Part shown: positions 8,607 through 16,793 of the stretch, in pieces | Layout: every line of letters begins with the position of its first letter | Numbering within the stretch: the stretch's first letter is position 1 | Assembly (NCBI GenBank): GCA_964442035.1 | Contig: CAYTWZ010000009.1 | Coordinates: 1 to 30,211 of the forward strand | Direction of reading: 5' to 3' | From: JAFLUQ01 sp964442035 | GTDB lineage: Bacteria; Bacillota; Clostridia; UMGS1883 | Length of the DNA stretch: 30,211 bases | The notes under the pieces: model-generated | What the model was told of the DNA's origin: nothing | Seen by the model: only the letters and a program-made list of their open reading frames with translations | Database searches by the model: none | Translations under genes and position numbers: made by a program

Positions 8607-10709
8607 ATGGCAGAAAACATTACTTCTATTTTTGGATGCAACGTATTCAATGATTCCGTAATGAGAGACAGACTCCCTGACAAAATTTACAGAGAATTCC
8701 GCAAGACCGTTAGAATGGGGGCTCCTCTTTCCGAAGAGGTGGCGGACGTTGTTGCCGAATGCATGAAAAACTGGGCCATTGAGCATGGCGCAACCCACTA
8801 CACCCATTGGTTCCAGCCCCTTACAGGCGTTACCGCCGAAAAGCATGACGGCTTTATCGAGCCGGACGGCAACTGCAAGGCTATAATGAGCTTCACCGGA
8901 TCTTCCCTCATCAAGGGCGAGCCTGACGCTTCCAGCTTCCCATCAGGTGGCATACGCGCTACCTTTGAGGCCAGAGGCTACACGGCGTGGGACTGCTCAT
9001 CCCCCGCTTTCCTCAAGAAGGATGAGGGCACTACAGTGCTTTGCATACCTACGGCCTTCTGCTCATACACGGGCGAGGCCTTGGACAAAAAGACCCCTCT
9101 GATCCGCAGCATCGAGGCTCTCAACAAGCAGGCGCTGAGGGTTCTGCGCGCTCTTGGCGACACCGAGACAAAGCGCGTGTTTTCCACCGTGGGCGCCGAA
9201 CAGGAGTATTTCCTTATTGACAAAAAGTCCTACGTCGGACGTAAGGACCTGCTGATCACCGGCCGCACCCTTTTCGGAGCCAAGCCCCCCAAGGGACAGG
9301 AAATGGACGATCACTATTTCGGCAAGATCAAGGATCGTGTTTCCGCTTTTATGCACGATGTTAATATGGAGCTTTACAAGCTTGGGGTTTTTGCCAAAAC
9401 CGAGCACAACGAGGTGGCTCCCTGTCAGCATGAGCTTGCCTGCATTTACAGCGAAGCCAATATCGCTACCGACCACAACCAGCTTGTTATGGAGACGCTC
9501 CAGCGTGTGGCAAGACGTCATAACCTTATCTGCCTTCTGCACGAGAAGCCCTTTGACGGGATCAACGGCAGCGGCAAGCACAACAACTGGGCTATTTCCA
9601 CGAACAATGGCGAAAATCTGCTTAAGCCCGGCAAGGATCCTCAGCACAACACCCGCTTTATGCTGTTCCTTTCCGCAGTTATCGAGGCCGTAAACCTTCA
9701 TGGCGATCTCCTTCGCGCCAGCGCCGCCAATGTGGGCAATGACCACCGCCTTGGTGGCAACGAAGCTCCTCCCAGCATTGTCTCCGTATATCTTGGCGAC
9801 GAGTTGGGGGATGTTGTTGACGCTGTTATCAACGAGACCGAGGCTCATGTAAAGGGTAAGGAAGCAATGGTATTTGACGTGGCGGCGATTACGGACATTG
9901 ACCGTGATACCACCGACCGCAACCGTACGTCTCCGTTTGCTTTCACAGGCAACAAGTTTGAGTTCAGAATGGTTGGTTCTTCCGCGTCCATTGCGGGACC
10001 CAATACCGTTATCAATACTATCGTGGCCGACAGCCTTAAGGGAATTGCCGACCGGCTTGAGGCAGCCGAGAATGTTGACGCCGAGGCAAAGAAGGTCATC
10101 AAGGAGCTTCTTACCGAAAACAAGCGCATTATCTTCAACGGTGACGGCTACAGCCGGGAATGGGTGGAGGAGGCCGCGCGCCGCGGACTGCCCAATCTTC
10201 CTCAGTCCATCGACGCTTATCCCGCTTATATAACCGATAAGGCTATAAAAATGTTCGGCGAGCATCATGTTTACAGCGAAGTCGAGCTCAGAAGCCGTTA
10301 TGAGGTCAAGGTTGAAAAGTTTGTCAAGGTCACCAATTACGAGGCTTTGACAATGCTTGATATTGCCCGTCAGGAGATAATTCCCGCCGTAGGCAAGTAT
10401 GCCAAGCATCTCGCGGAGTCCGTTGAGGCTCTTGACGAAATCGACATGGCGGATTATCTTCCGGAAATGTCTGTTCTGGGTAAGATTATGCCTCTTTACA
10501 AGGAGCTTTACGCCGCCACCGAAAGACTTGACGGCGCAATCAAGTCCTCCACCGCGGTTAAGGGGCTTGACGAGCAGGCTAAGGCGTATAAGAAGGACGT
10601 TGTAAGCGCGATGGAAGCTGTCCGCAGGGCCGCAGATTCCCTTGAGCTTATTGTGGCCAAGGAATTCTGGCCTATGGAAACCTATTCCGATATTTTGTTC
10701 TATCAATAA
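8607..10709 (+). CDS. glnN: Type III glutamine synthetase (GlnN)
   Basis: Makes glutamine from glutamate, ammonia and ATP in the cytoplasm, probably as a large dodecamer of the GSIII type. The 700-residue length distinguishes it from the roughly 450-residue GSI. Typical stretches: PSGGIRATFEARGYTAWD (GSIII N-terminus), TVLCIPTAFCSYTGEALDKKTPL, the metal-binding AEQEYFLIDK, HNEVAPCQHELACIYSEANIATDHNQ, the ATP/glutamate-side NGSGKHNNWAIST, and the C-terminal R-rich FEFRMVGSSASIAGPNT. AGGAGG (8592-8597) sits 9 bases before the ATG. A hairpin follows the gene, so it is likely monocistronic. Confidence 0.97.
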   Translation: MAENITSIFGCNVFNDSVMRDRLPDKIYREFRKTVRMGAPLSEEVADVVAECMKNWAIEHGATHYTHWFQPLTGVTAEKHDGFIEPDGNCKAIMSFTGSSLIKGEPDASSFPSGGIRATFEARGYTAWDCSSPAFLKKDEGTTVLCIPTAFCSYTGEALDKKTPLIRSIEALNKQALRVLRALGDTETKRVFSTVGAEQEYFLIDKKSYVGRKDLLITGRTLFGAKPPKGQEMDDHYFGKIKDRVSAFMHDVNMELYKLGVFAKTEHNEVAPCQHELACIYSEANIATDHNQLVMETLQRVARRHNLICLLHEKPFDGINGSGKHNNWAISTNNGENLLKPGKDPQHNTRFMLFLSAVIEAVNLHGDLLRASAANVGNDHRLGGNEAPPSIVSVYLGDELGDVVDAVINETEAHVKGKEAMVFDVAAITDIDRDTTDRNRTSPFAFTGNKFEFRMVGSSASIAGPNTVINTIVADSLKGIADRLEAAENVDAEAKKVIKELLTENKRIIFNGDGYSREWVEEAARRGLPNLPQSIDAYPAYITDKAIKMFGEHHVYSEVELRSRYEVKVEKFVKVTNYEALTMLDIARQEIIPAVGKYAKHLAESVEALDEIDMADYLPEMSVLGKIMPLYKELYAATERLDGAIKSSTAVKGLDEQAKAYKKDVVSAMEAVRRAADSLELIVAKEFWPMETYSDILFYQ

Positions 10710-10727
10710 TTAATATTATGATCTTAT

Positions 10728-10769
10728 TAAAGCAGGCCCAAAGCGTTTTTCACTTTGGGCTTTGCTTTG
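10728..10769 (+). terminator. Terminator-like hairpin after glnN
   Basis: GCCCAAAG (10736-10743) pairs with CTTTGGGC (10753-10760), and outer AAAGCA/TGCTTT bases extend the stem. The tail TTTGCTTT is only moderately T-rich, and a T5 run lies in the loop. Confidence 0.65.
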
Positions 10770-10852
10770 GAAAGAGATGTAAAATTTGCGGAAAATACCA
10801 ATGACACGCGGGTAAAACGGTAAACAACAAAGATGTTGGAGGATTTAGACTT

Positions 10853-12643
10853 ATGACGGTCACCGATGTAATTTTCAGCCTGTTGACTATGTGCGGCGGA
10901 GCGGCCCTGTTCCTTTACGGTATGAAAGTAATGAGCGGCGGTCTGGAAAAGGTCGCCGGCGACAGTATGCAGAAGCTTATCGAAAATTTGACAAGCAATC
11001 TTTTTAAAGGCGTCCTTGTGGGCGCGGTTGTCACTGCCCTTATCCAGTCCAGCGGCGCTACCACGGTCATGGTGGTGGGCTTTGTAAACGCGGGTATGAT
11101 GACGCTTAGGCAGGCGTCTGGGGTCATTATGGGCGCCAATATAGGCACTACCATAACCGCCCAAATTCTTTCGCTGTCGGGAATAAGCGGCGAGGCGTGG
11201 TATCTTCGGCTGCTTAAGCCAAGTATGCTTGCCAATTTCCTGCTCCTTGCCGGAATAATACTGGTCATGTTCATGGGGAAGAACAACAAGACCCGTGTTT
11301 ACGTGGGCGAGATAATTATCGGTCTTGGCGCGATATTTATCGGCATGAGTATAATGACCGATTCTATCTCACAGATGCGGGATCTTCCGGTCATGAAAAC
11401 GATTTTCACGGGTATAAGCAATCCTATACTTGGCATTTTGGCCGGAGCCGCCATAACCGCCCTGCTGCAGTCCAGCTCGGCGTCGGTAGGTATTTTGCAG
11501 GCGTTTACGGTTACGGGGCTTGTTACTTGGAGAAACGCTTTGCCAATGATAATGGGCGCAAATATCGGTACGTGCGCCGTAACGATCATATCCGGCATGG
11601 GCGCGCGCAAGGACGCGCGGCGCGCGTCTATACTCAACCTTATTTTCAAAATCACCGGCGTTGTCCTTTGCTTCGTGGTAATGTACGGGCTTGATTTTAT
11701 TCTCCGTTTTGATTTTTGGGACAAGGTCCTTACAACCAACGGCGTCGCGAATATCCACTCGTGCTTTAACATACTGAGCACAATAGTGCTGCTTCCGTTT
11801 TGTAATTTGTTTATTAAGATATCCTGTTTAATAATTCCCGATGAGGAAAAGCAGTCTGACAAAAAGAAAAAGCGCGCCAACAAGCTTGACGACCGCTTTA
11901 TCGTTGCTCCCGCCATCGCCTTGCGCCAGACAATGAGCGAGGTTATCCGCATGGCGGAAATTGCCCTTAAGGGCTATGATATGGCAATAAGAGTGGCTGA
12001 AAGGGACGAAACCGAGCTTATCGATAATGTGCGTGAAATAGAAAACGATATCGACCGCATGGAAAGCGGTATATCTCAGTACGTTACAAAAATTGTGGCT
12101 CAACATCTTAACGATACCGAAAAGCACACCGCTACCACAGTCCTCCATGTGGTGACCGATCTGGAGCGTATAGGCGACCATGTGCTTAACATATGCTACT
12201 GTATCAGCGACATGCACGCCGCTGACAGCAGCATCAGGTTTTCTCCGACAGCACTCAGTGAGCTGAAGGTTATGGGTGAAGCGGTAAGGGAGTCCCTTAC
12301 GCTGGCGGTGGACGGCCTTAAATACTCCGACCCGGGACGGGCCATGCGTATACAGCCATGCGAGGCTGTTGTGGATGAAATACGGGACGCTTTGAAGGAT
12401 CGCCATGTGGAACGCCTTGTTCAGAATCATTGCAGCGTGCGGGGCGGCATTGCCTACCTGGATATAATCAACAATCTGGAAAGAATATCCGATCACTGCA
12501 GCAACGTGGGCATTGCCATTGCGCAGCTGGGCAATGTTGATATAGACGCTCATAAGTACATCAGGCATCTGCGCAGCCAGAATAGTGAGATGTACGACTC
12601 CATGTTTGAAGAGTACAAAAACCGTTTCGCTCTTGAGTCCTAA
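10853..12643 (+). CDS. Na/Pi cotransporter with C-terminal PhoU-like domain
   Basis: Membrane symporter that imports (or exports) phosphate with sodium, of the NptA/YjbB type. The two Na/Pi repeats each carry the signature glutamine-serine-serine: ALIQSSGATTVMVV (Q65) and ALLQSSSASVGILQ (Q206). Each is followed by a MGANIGT loop (MGANIGTTITAQ; MGANIGTCAVT). Hydrophobic segments run to about residue 330. Then comes a charged linker (KQSDKKKKR) and a helical PhoU-like domain (about 350-590) with repeated LERIGDHVLNI and LERISDHCSNVG motifs, thought to tie transport to phosphate signalling. GGAGG sits 10 bases before the ATG. No Pho box is recognised. Its 596 residues are typical. Confidence 0.93.
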   Translation: MTVTDVIFSLLTMCGGAALFLYGMKVMSGGLEKVAGDSMQKLIENLTSNLFKGVLVGAVVTALIQSSGATTVMVVGFVNAGMMTLRQASGVIMGANIGTTITAQILSLSGISGEAWYLRLLKPSMLANFLLLAGIILVMFMGKNNKTRVYVGEIIIGLGAIFIGMSIMTDSISQMRDLPVMKTIFTGISNPILGILAGAAITALLQSSSASVGILQAFTVTGLVTWRNALPMIMGANIGTCAVTIISGMGARKDARRASILNLIFKITGVVLCFVVMYGLDFILRFDFWDKVLTTNGVANIHSCFNILSTIVLLPFCNLFIKISCLIIPDEEKQSDKKKKRANKLDDRFIVAPAIALRQTMSEVIRMAEIALKGYDMAIRVAERDETELIDNVREIENDIDRMESGISQYVTKIVAQHLNDTEKHTATTVLHVVTDLERIGDHVLNICYCISDMHAADSSIRFSPTALSELKVMGEAVRESLTLAVDGLKYSDPGRAMRIQPCEAVVDEIRDALKDRHVERLVQNHCSVRGGIAYLDIINNLERISDHCSNVGIAIAQLGNVDIDAHKYIRHLRSQNSEMYDSMFEEYKNRFALES

Positions 12644-12672
12644 TTGGATAGAATAAATTCCGCCTTTTCAGG

Positions 12673-12700
12673 AAAAGCTTCTCTTAACGGGAAGCTTTTT
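12673..12700 (+). terminator. Terminator of the Na/Pi gene
   Basis: AAAAGCTTC (12673-12681) pairs perfectly with GAAGCTTTT (12691-12699) and runs into T5. It lies only 2 bases before the GGAG site of the next gene, so readthrough or an overlapping promoter must express the TauE pair. Confidence 0.85.
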
Positions 12701-12714
12701 GTGGAGTGATCGGT

Positions 12715-13053
12715 ATGATCTTTTTATGGGGCGCGGTTATCGGATTTATAAACGGCTTTTTTGCTTCGGGCGGAGGCATAGCGGCGGTTATTATTATGGA
12801 GAAGGCGCTTAAGATTGAGACAAAAAAGGCTCACGCTTCGGCTCTTGCGATAATACTGCCTCTGTCCGCCGCGTCGCTGCTTGTTTACGGGATAAGGGGG
12901 TATATTGACCGGGGGCTTATCCTAAAGGCATCGCTGGGAGGGATGCTTGGGGCTGTTGCGGGTGCAAAGCTCCTTGGCATGCTGCCTAAGAAATATATCA
13001 AGATCGGCTTTGGCGTTGTTATGATAGCGGCCGGATGGAGGATGCTGGCATGA
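12715..13053 (+). CDS. TauE/SafE (TSUP) family half-transporter, N-terminal half
   Basis: Predicted inner-membrane protein of the sulfite/organosulfur exporter superfamily, 112 residues and about four hydrophobic segments. This is half of the usual roughly 250-residue, eight-segment transporter. The conserved glycine motif of a TSUP repeat is seen as FFASGGGIAAVII (near residues 14-26). Start 12715 is preferred because GGAG (12703-12706) lies 8 bases upstream; an in-frame GTG at 12706 overlaps that site. Its stop overlaps the start of the second half (ATGA), so the two are made together and probably assemble as one transporter. The substrate is unknown. Confidence 0.82.
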   Translation: MIFLWGAVIGFINGFFASGGGIAAVIIMEKALKIETKKAHASALAIILPLSAASLLVYGIRGYIDRGLILKASLGGMLGAVAGAKLLGMLPKKYIKIGFGVVMIAAGWRMLA

Positions 13054-13415
13054 TGGAGGTAAGTTTGGGATTTTTGTCGGGAGTGATCAGCGGAATGGGC
13101 GTTGGCGGCGGAATGATACTGATTCCGGCTCTGATACTGTTTGCCGGAGTGAGCCAGCAGACGGCTCAGACTGCGAACTTATGTTACTTTTTGCCTACAG
13201 CTGCTGTGGCCATAGCTGTGCATCTGAAAAACAAAAGCATTGAACCAAAACCGGCCGTTAAGCTGGCTCTTGCGGGAATACCCGCGGCAATATTAGGGTC
13301 GTTTCTGGCCTCAAGGCTTTCCTCCGAGCTCTTGGGGAAAGCCTTTGCGGTTTTTATTATCATTTCAGGCGTAAGGGAAATCGCCGCGGGAATAAAAATA
13401 AAGCGCCGGAAATAA
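13050..13415 (+). CDS. TauE/SafE (TSUP) family half-transporter, C-terminal half
   Basis: Second half-size TSUP protein (121 residues) with the matching glycine motif GMGVGGGMILIPALIL (near 15-30) and about four hydrophobic segments, ending in KIKRRK. The start at 13050 forms an ATGA overlap with the previous stop and has GGAGG (13037-13041) 8 bases upstream; a second ATG follows directly. It is most likely the partner of the preceding half. Its TAA stop lies inside the first bases of the structured repeat that follows. Confidence 0.84.
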   Translation: MMEVSLGFLSGVISGMGVGGGMILIPALILFAGVSQQTAQTANLCYFLPTAAVAIAVHLKNKSIEPKPAVKLALAGIPAAILGSFLASRLSSELLGKAFAVFIIISGVREIAAGIKIKRRK

Positions 13416-13566
13416 CTAAACGAAAGATGTCCCCACGGATTTCGTCCGCCGACCGAGTAGGCGGCGGACAGCCCTTTCGTTTCCCGGTGGGAGATTTTCT
13501 CCCACCATGGCGCCCATGACGGTGCTGCGCGCCATATTGAACAGTATATTGCTCTAAGGCCGTCAT
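13412..13566 (+). repeat. Structured dispersed repeat, copy 1 (upstream of serC)
   Basis: Multi-hairpin element sharing a 23-base exact start (13412-13434, ATAACTAAACGAAAGATGTC...) with the copy at 29657. The outer stem AAACGAAAG (13418-13426) pairs with CTTTCGTTT (13474-13482). The inner stem GTCCGCC (13444-13450) pairs with GGCGGAC (13463-13469). A second hairpin is GGTGGGAGA (13486-13494) with TCTCCCACC (13498-13506). Further 3', ATGGCGC (13507-13513) pairs with GCGCCAT (13529-13535), and ATGACGG (13515-13521) could instead pair with CCGTCAT (13560-13566), which is followed by AATATTTTT. Weaker similarity to copy 2 (ATGACGG, then ATTGAA 20-21 bases on) extends past the second hairpin. The 3' limit is uncertain and the function unknown. 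Confidence 0.85.
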
Positions 13567-13606
13567 AATATTTTTACAGCAAAAAAATAAAAAGTTTGAT
13601 AAATTA

Positions 13607-13635
13607 TTGACAAATACATAAAAAAGACGTATAAT
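13607..13635 (+). promoter_or_regulatory. Perfect sigma-A promoter for serC-serA
   Basis: TTGACA (13607-13612), 17 bases and TATAAT (13630-13635) match the consensus exactly. The transcript would start near 13642 and carry a leader of about 80 bases to serC. I recognise no riboswitch in that leader. Confidence 0.88.
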
Positions 13636-13723
13636 GTAATATATGCAATTATTGGCACATGAATATAGAGGTGAGGTCAAACCCGTCTTTGTCCGCACCC
13701 TTAATAAATAGGAGGAAACAAAT

Positions 13724-14806
13724 ATGTCCAGAGTTTACAATTTTTCCGCAGGCCCCAGCATGCTTCCGTTGCCCGTGCTTGAAAAGGCACAGGCCGAGCT
13801 TCTTGATCAGGGCGGAAGCGGCCAGAGCGTAATGGAAATGAGCCATCGCAGCAAGGAGTTTGATGTGATCATCAAGTCCGCTGAGGCTCTTCTTCGGGAG
13901 CTTATGGAAATTCCCGATAATTACAAGGTATTGTTCCTTCAGGGCGGAGCTTCAACACAGTTTGCCATGATCCCCCTGAACTTCCTTACCGGCAGCGGTA
14001 AGTGCGATTGTGTCATTACGGGACAGTGGTCCAAGAAGGCAGCAAGTGAATTTGAGAGATATGGCAAGGTAAATCGTGTTGCTTCCAGCGCAGACAAGAC
14101 CTTTACCTACATTCCCGAGCTTGATCCATCTACGTTTGATCCCGAGGCGGACTTCTTCCACATCACATATAATAACACTATCTACGGAACACGCTACACC
14201 ACACTTCCCGACACAGGCAATGTTCCGCTTATCGCCGACATTTCTTCCTGCATACTTTCCCAGAAGATCGATGTGTCTAAGTTTGGCATGCTTTATGCCG
14301 GAGCACAGAAGAACGTGGCTCCCGCCGGCGTAACCATTGTTATCGTACGTGAGGATCTTATAGGACATCAGATGCCCATTACCCCCACCATGCTCAACTA
14401 CCAGATTCATGCCGACAACGGCTCCCTTTACAACACACCTCCCTGCTGGTGCATTTATATCTGCAAGCTTGTGCTTGAATGGCTCAAGGAGAATGGCGGC
14501 ATAGAGGCTATGGAACAAAGGAATATCGAAAAGGCCAAGATCCTTTACGACTACCTTGACCGGTCACAGCTGTTTAAGGGCACTGTCGTTCCCAAAGATC
14601 GCTCCCTTATGAATGTTCCCTTTGTTACAGGCAATGAGGAGCTTGACGCCAAGTTTGTCAAAGAAGCAAAGGCTGCCGGCTTTGTAAACATCAAGGGTCA
14701 CCGTACAGTCGGCGGTATGCGCGCCAGCATATACAACGCTATGCCCAAGGAGGGCGTAGAGGCTCTTGTAGAGTTTATGAAAAAGTTTGAAGCAGAAAAC
14801 AAGTAA
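13724..14806 (+). CDS. serC: Phosphoserine aminotransferase
   Basis: PLP aminotransferase that converts 3-phosphohydroxypyruvate and glutamate to phosphoserine, the second step of serine synthesis. At 360 residues it has the family length. Motifs: NFSAGPSMLP near the start, MSHRSKEF, LFLQGGASTQFAMIPLNFL (PLP phosphate cup), the PLP lysine K196 in YAGAQKNVAPAG, the substrate loop HADNGSLYNTPPCWCIYI and GHRTVGGMRASIYNAMP at the C-terminus. AGGAGG precedes the ATG at good spacing. It lies 14 bases before serA, forming a serine operon with the next enzyme in reverse pathway order. Confidence 0.97.
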   Translation: MSRVYNFSAGPSMLPLPVLEKAQAELLDQGGSGQSVMEMSHRSKEFDVIIKSAEALLRELMEIPDNYKVLFLQGGASTQFAMIPLNFLTGSGKCDCVITGQWSKKAASEFERYGKVNRVASSADKTFTYIPELDPSTFDPEADFFHITYNNTIYGTRYTTLPDTGNVPLIADISSCILSQKIDVSKFGMLYAGAQKNVAPAGVTIVIVREDLIGHQMPITPTMLNYQIHADNGSLYNTPPCWCIYICKLVLEWLKENGGIEAMEQRNIEKAKILYDYLDRSQLFKGTVVPKDRSLMNVPFVTGNEELDAKFVKEAKAAGFVNIKGHRTVGGMRASIYNAMPKEGVEALVEFMKKFEAENK

Positions 14807-14820
14807 GGCAGGTAATATAA

Positions 14821-15987
14821 ATGTATAATCTTTTAACGCTTAATAAGATCGCTGCGTGCGGTCTCAACAATTTTGACAAGACAAAGTATAACATAAGCGG
14901 TGAGTGTGAAAACCCCGACTGCATCATCCTGCGCAGCTTTTCCATGCACGACATGGAGCTGCCTGACAGTCTTAAGGCTGTTGCCCGCGCGGGCGCCGGC
15001 GTCAACAACATTCCCCTTGACAAGTGCAGCGAAAAGGGTATCGTAGTATTCAATACTCCCGGCGCCAATGCCAACGCTGTTAAGGAGCTTACAATCGCGG
15101 GTCTGCTTTTGGCTTCCCGTAAGATAGTGGACGGTGTTATCTGGGCTCAGACTCTTAAAGGCGAGGGAGACGCTGTAGGCAAGCTCGTTGAAAAAGGCAA
15201 GTCCAACTTTGCCGGCTGCGAGATCAAGGGCAAGACCCTTGCGGTGATCGGCCTGGGCGCTATCGGCGCACAGGTAGCCAACGCGGCTCATGCCCTTGGC
15301 ATGAAGGTAGTGGGCTACGATCCTTACCTTTCCGTAAAGGCGGCGCTAAGCCTTGACAGCCACATCGTTATAGCCAAGGAAATGAAGGACGCTCTTGCGG
15401 AGGCTGATTATATCACATTACATCTTCCTCTGCTTCCCGCTACAAAGGGCATTATGAATGCCGATGTCTTCAAGACCGGCGTTAAGAAGGGCGCTAAGCT
15501 TCTCAACTTTGCCCGGGGCGGTCTTGTTGACAATGCCGCTCTTAAATCAGCCCTTGAGGTAGGGTTGATCTCCGTTTACGTTACGGATTTCCCTGATGCC
15601 GAGGTTCTTGAGATGGAAAACGTAATTGCCATTCCTCACCTTGGAGCTTCCAGCGCCGAAAGCGAGGACAACTGTGCGGTTATGGCTGCTGTCCAGCTTA
15701 TCGACTACATGGAAAACGGCAACATTGTCAATTCCGTAAACTATCCCAACTGCGAAATGCCCCGCTCTACAGGGGAAAGAATCACTATCCTTCACCGCAA
15801 TGTTCCCAATATGTTGTCTCAGTTCAGCAATGCCTTTGCCGCCAAGAACACCAATATTGAAAACATGGTCAACAAGAGCAAGGGCGACTATGCCTATACT
15901 ATGATGGATGTTGCCGAAAACGCCGATCAGGTTTGTGATGAAATTACCAGGATCGACGGTGTTATCAGGGTAAGAGTTATAAAATAA
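14821..15987 (+). CDS. serA: D-3-phosphoglycerate dehydrogenase with C-terminal ACT domain
   Basis: NAD-dependent enzyme that opens serine synthesis by oxidising 3-phosphoglycerate. The 388-residue form has catalytic domains plus an ACT domain and lacks the intervening domain of the long 520-residue SerA. The Rossmann motif GLGAIG is at 144-149. RAGAGVNNIPLDKC, NARGGLVDN-like NFARGGLVDN (catalytic Arg) and IPHLGASSAESEDNCA (catalytic His) are visible. The ACT region is about 315-388 and ends IDGVIRVRVIK; such domains often bind serine for feedback control. The ribosome binding site is weak (AGGCAGG), consistent with coupling to serC. Confidence 0.95.
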   Translation: MYNLLTLNKIAACGLNNFDKTKYNISGECENPDCIILRSFSMHDMELPDSLKAVARAGAGVNNIPLDKCSEKGIVVFNTPGANANAVKELTIAGLLLASRKIVDGVIWAQTLKGEGDAVGKLVEKGKSNFAGCEIKGKTLAVIGLGAIGAQVANAAHALGMKVVGYDPYLSVKAALSLDSHIVIAKEMKDALAEADYITLHLPLLPATKGIMNADVFKTGVKKGAKLLNFARGGLVDNAALKSALEVGLISVYVTDFPDAEVLEMENVIAIPHLGASSAESEDNCAVMAAVQLIDYMENGNIVNSVNYPNCEMPRSTGERITILHRNVPNMLSQFSNAFAAKNTNIENMVNKSKGDYAYTMMDVAENADQVCDEITRIDGVIRVRVIK

Positions 15988-16002
15988 CTTTACACATTGT
16001 TA

Positions 16003-16168
16003 GGAAGTGCTGATCAATTCTAAAATGCCGATTGGCGAGAAAATTTTTATCGCAACAAGGCAAAAAACGCATGAGTAAATGATTATCTTGAGTTTTTTAA
16101 CCGAGCTACGGGAAAATAAATCGTTAAGTGGCGCTTTAAGCCATAGGCGTGAACTATTCAGCGCTTCC
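16003..16168. mobile_element. MITE-like element, about 166 bp with terminal inverted repeats
   Basis: Left end GGAAGTGCTGATCAATTC (16003-16020) and the reverse complement of the right end, GGAAGCGCTGAATAGTTC (16151-16168), match at 14 of 18 positions. TTA stands outside both ends (16000-16002 and 16169-16171), as a short target duplication would. The interior has no plausible gene. The size, AT-rich interior and ends fit a non-autonomous transposon remnant between serA and the GNAT gene. No transposase family is assigned. Confidence 0.7.
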
Positions 16169-16176
16169 TTAAAAAT

Positions 16177-16206
16177 GAGAGAAGCCTATGGGTTCCTCTC
16201 GTTTTT
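16177..16206 (+). other. Hairpin between the MITE-like element and the GNAT gene (possible serA terminator)
   Basis: GAGAGAA (16177-16183) pairs with TTCCTCTC (16193-16200) with one bulge, and GTTTTT follows, so it could terminate the serA transcript. GCCTATGG in the loop region (16184-16191) is also an exact inverted copy of CCATAGGC at 16141-16148, so a competing fold with the end of the MITE-like element is possible. Confidence 0.45.
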
Positions 16207-16256
16207 ACATATGCCCGAAATGCGGAAACTTATCTTTAAGAAAGGGTGCTTTACCG

Positions 16257-16730
16257 ATGAATATACGCCGCGCGGAGGAAAAGGATATGCCGAAGATCAA
16301 GGAGCTGCTTAATCAGGTTTTGACCGTTCACCACAATGGCCGCCCGGATCTTTTTAAGGGGAACTGCCGCAAATACACCGATACGCAGCTGAAGGAGCTT
16401 ATTGCCAACGACGAGCGTCCGATTTTTGTCGCTGAGGAAGAAGCGGTATTGGGGTATGCGTTCTGTGTGTTTATCAGGCATATAAATGATAACATACTTA
16501 CGGATATAAAAACCCTTTACATAGACGACCTGTGTGTGGACGAAAACGCACGGTGTCGCGGAGTGGGAAAAAGCCTGTATGAGTATGTGCTTGACTACGC
16601 GGAAAAGGCGGGCTGCTACAATGTGACCCTTAACGTTTGGAGCTGCAATAAGAGTGCTATGGCCTTTTACGAAAAGTGCGGCCTTACACCTCAGAAAATA
16701 GGAATGGAAAAAATACTCGGCAAACGCTAA
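16257..16730 (+). CDS. GNAT-family N-acetyltransferase
   Basis: Acetyl-CoA-dependent acetyltransferase of unknown substrate, 157 residues. It begins MNIRRAEEKDMPKIKELLNQV, the classic first strand and helix of the fold. It carries TLYIDDLCVDENARCRGVGKSLYEYV with the acetyl-CoA loop RCRGVGKSL. The C-terminal NVTLNVWSCNKSAMAFYEKCGL is typical of the RimI/YhbS-like group. Start 16257 is preferred (AAAGGGTG about 10 bases upstream). The frame is open from an ATG at 16188, which would add 23 residues containing CPKCGN, discussed as a finding. The HHNGRPDLFKG segment is typical of a Firmicutes GNAT subgroup. Confidence 0.88.
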   Translation: MNIRRAEEKDMPKIKELLNQVLTVHHNGRPDLFKGNCRKYTDTQLKELIANDERPIFVAEEEAVLGYAFCVFIRHINDNILTDIKTLYIDDLCVDENARCRGVGKSLYEYVLDYAEKAGCYNVTLNVWSCNKSAMAFYEKCGLTPQKIGMEKILGKR

Positions 16731-16793
16731 TCGATTTGCGGCCGCTCCTGAAATAAAACAGCGTTGTCAAAGGACAGCGGAATGGAGGCTTTT

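Noticed and set aside
9063..10706. Long minus-strand open frame opposite glnN (547 codons)
   Set aside because: It mirrors a strongly coding, fully conserved glnN; the translation has no recognisable domain or start signal.
13642..13723. Riboswitch in the serC leader
   Set aside because: Only GGTG/CACC can pair over a long loop; no conserved aptamer core is seen in the 80-base leader.
16079..16312. Small plus-strand open frame across the MITE-like element into the GNAT start
   Set aside because: It crosses the element end and overlaps the GNAT gene in another frame, with no ribosome binding site or known domain.
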